DNA of 64,000 nt from Haloferax sp. Q22 (lineage in GTDB: Archaea; Halobacteriota; Halobacteria; Halobacteriales; Haloferacaceae), in NCBI RefSeq assembly GCF_001482285.1, contig NZ_LOEP01000016.1:1-64000 (forward strand). The letters run 5' to 3'. Position numbers and translations under genes: made by a program. The notes beneath the pieces were generated by a model. It saw only the letters and a list, made by a program, of their open reading frames with translations. It had not been told where the DNA came from and ran no database searches. Below are positions 63,094 to 64,000 of the stretch, piece by piece. Every line of letters starts with the position of its first letter. Within the stretch, counting starts at the first letter, position 1.

Positions 63094-63900
63094 ATGACGG
63101 TGAACACACTCCACCGGCCGACGCATCGCGACGCCCTCGTCCACCTCGAAGCCGCCTTCGAGCGCGGCGACATGGTGACGATATTCGGGCGGTGCACGGT
63201 CGACTACGACGGCCGCGCGACGAGCGAACTCGGCCCCGGCGACCGGCTCGTCGTCCTGAAGCCGGACGGCTCAATTCTGGTCCACACCGACGAGAAGCGG
63301 ACGCCCGTCAACTGGCAGCCGCCGGGGTGTACCCACTCCGCGAGCGTCCGGGACGGCCGGCTTCGGGTCCGGAGCACGCGCACGAGCCCCGACGAGCGAC
63401 TCGACGTACATTTCGAGCGCGTCGAGCAGTGTTCGTCCTACGCCGTCAACGACCGCAGCGACCTCGAACTCGTCGGCAGCGAGGAAGACCTGCGCCAGCA
63501 CATCCTCTCGGACCCCGACAGCCTCGAACCGGGGTTCGAGCCGCTGGAGACCGAGCGACAGAGCGACGCGGGCGCTATCGACATCTTCGGGAAGGACGCG
63601 GACGGCGTCCCGGTCGTCGTGGAGTTGAAACGGCGACGCGTCGGCCCCTCGGCGGCGAGTCAGCTTCGACGGTACGTCGATGCGCTCCATCGGGAGTTCG
63701 GCGACGACGAGCCGATTCGGGGCGTCCTCGTCGCTCCTTCGGTGACTGAGCGAGCGGCGGACATGCTCGACCGCGAGGGGCTGGAGTTCGTCGCGCTCGA
63801 CCCCGAGACGGGCGAGCCGCCGGTCGAGGAGGACGACGGCGAAACCAACGGTTCAGATGGGGGCGAATCGGAAGAAGACGGCGACGGCGACGACGCCTAA
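63094..63900 (+). CDS. nucS: Endonuclease NucS (EndoMS)
   Basis: The product has 268 residues. An N-terminal DNA-binding/dimer domain (MVTIFGRCTVDYDGRATSELGPGDRLVVLKPDGSILVH) leads to a RecB-like nuclease domain with the D...E-x-K motif in DAGAIDIFGKDADGVPVVVELKRRRVG and QLRRYVDALHREFG. The acidic tail ends GDGDDA. NucS cuts both strands at mismatches or branched DNA ends and offers a MutS-independent repair route. Confidence 0.94.
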   Translation: MTVNTLHRPTHRDALVHLEAAFERGDMVTIFGRCTVDYDGRATSELGPGDRLVVLKPDGSILVHTDEKRTPVNWQPPGCTHSASVRDGRLRVRSTRTSPDERLDVHFERVEQCSSYAVNDRSDLELVGSEEDLRQHILSDPDSLEPGFEPLETERQSDAGAIDIFGKDADGVPVVVELKRRRVGPSAASQLRRYVDALHREFGDDEPIRGVLVAPSVTERAADMLDREGLEFVALDPETGEPPVEEDDGETNGSDGGESEEDGDGDDA

Positions 63901-64000
63901 TCAGTCCAGGCCGGCGGCGGCGACGAAGTTCTCGACGGTTCGAGCGGCCGTCACGTCGTCGAAGTCACGGTCTGCGTCGGCGTCGGGCCAGCCGAAGTCG
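63901..64000 (-). CDS. C-terminus of a gene cut by the window edge
   Basis: The last 32 codons before a TGA (complement of 63901-63903) read DFGWPDADADRDFDDVTAAR and then TVENFVAAAGLD. The frame is open to the window edge and shows haloarchaeal codon bias. Too little is present to name a family. Confidence 0.55.
   Translation of the reverse strand, partial: DFGWPDADADRDFDDVTAARTVENFVAAAGLD

Overview
This window is chromosomal DNA from a haloarchaeon, almost certainly a Haloferax of the H. volcanii group. The sequence is GC-rich, its proteins are strongly acidic, and it carries haloarchaeal signatures: Tat lipoprotein signals, TATA boxes about 26 nt upstream of leaderless starts, a tandem-fold histone, archaeal L15e, CCA-adding enzyme, NucS, and the E1-like enzyme UbaA with Cys188. 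I identified everything from the sequence and from memory of families; no search was run.

Layout. 0.05-0.7 kb: remnant of an IS200/IS605-type tnpB with a small ribbon-helix-helix-like gene. 0.7-1.6 kb: YihY/BrkB membrane protein. 1.7-11.8 kb: an alpha-glucan locus (TrmB-type regulator, GH13 amylase, GH15 glucoamylase, and an ABC importer with ATPase, lipoprotein and two permeases). 12-14.8 kb: rpl15e, a rhodanese, ubaA (ubiquitin-like sulfur and protein-modification pathway) and a cupin. 14.9-20.6 kb: a chemosensory operon (type-1 binding lipoprotein, transmembrane transducer, then a soluble PAS transducer). 20.7-25.7 kb: mutS-mutL. 26-35 kb: kdgK, regulators, a hybrid histidine kinase with a degenerate receiver, small zinc-finger proteins and aconitase. 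35.7-38.1 kb: an iron-box locus in which three perfect TTTAGG-N4-CCTAAA palindromes and one degenerate copy precede a DtxR-type operon, a small gene and dpsA. 38.5-43.4 kb: tRNA-Met and tRNA-Asn, cca, histone plus deacetylase-family enzyme, and RPA. 44-53.8 kb: tRNA-Arg, azf (NAD-dependent glucose-6-phosphate dehydrogenase), mptD, NUDIX, creatininase family, ABC exporter, beta-helix protein and DUF192. 53.9-57.8 kb: tRNA-Val, two identical tRNA-Phe genes, twin cold-shock genes and a broken SRPBCC gene. 58-64 kb: lipoprotein, paralogous HTH, PPOX and zinc-ribbon genes around a Bat-type regulator, then nucS and the end of another gene.

How the genes fit together. The glucan locus makes glucose from imported or external starch. 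kdgK, azf and aconitase belong to glucose oxidation and the citric acid cycle. mutS/mutL and nucS are two separate mismatch-repair routes in the same 45 kb.

Most unusual observations: (1) arrays of decaying partial copies of the tRNA 3' end (T-arm plus acceptor strand) downstream of tRNA-Val, tRNA-Arg and both tRNA-Phe genes, at roughly 60-130 bp spacing, with a recurrent GAGCGnAGCGAG motif or conserved hairpins between copies and no integrase nearby; (2) a perfect 24-bp inverted repeat that coincides exactly with the lesion breaking an SRPBCC gene, a template-switch signature; (3) an iron-box regulon next to a DtxR-family regulator that appears to lack most canonical metal ligands.
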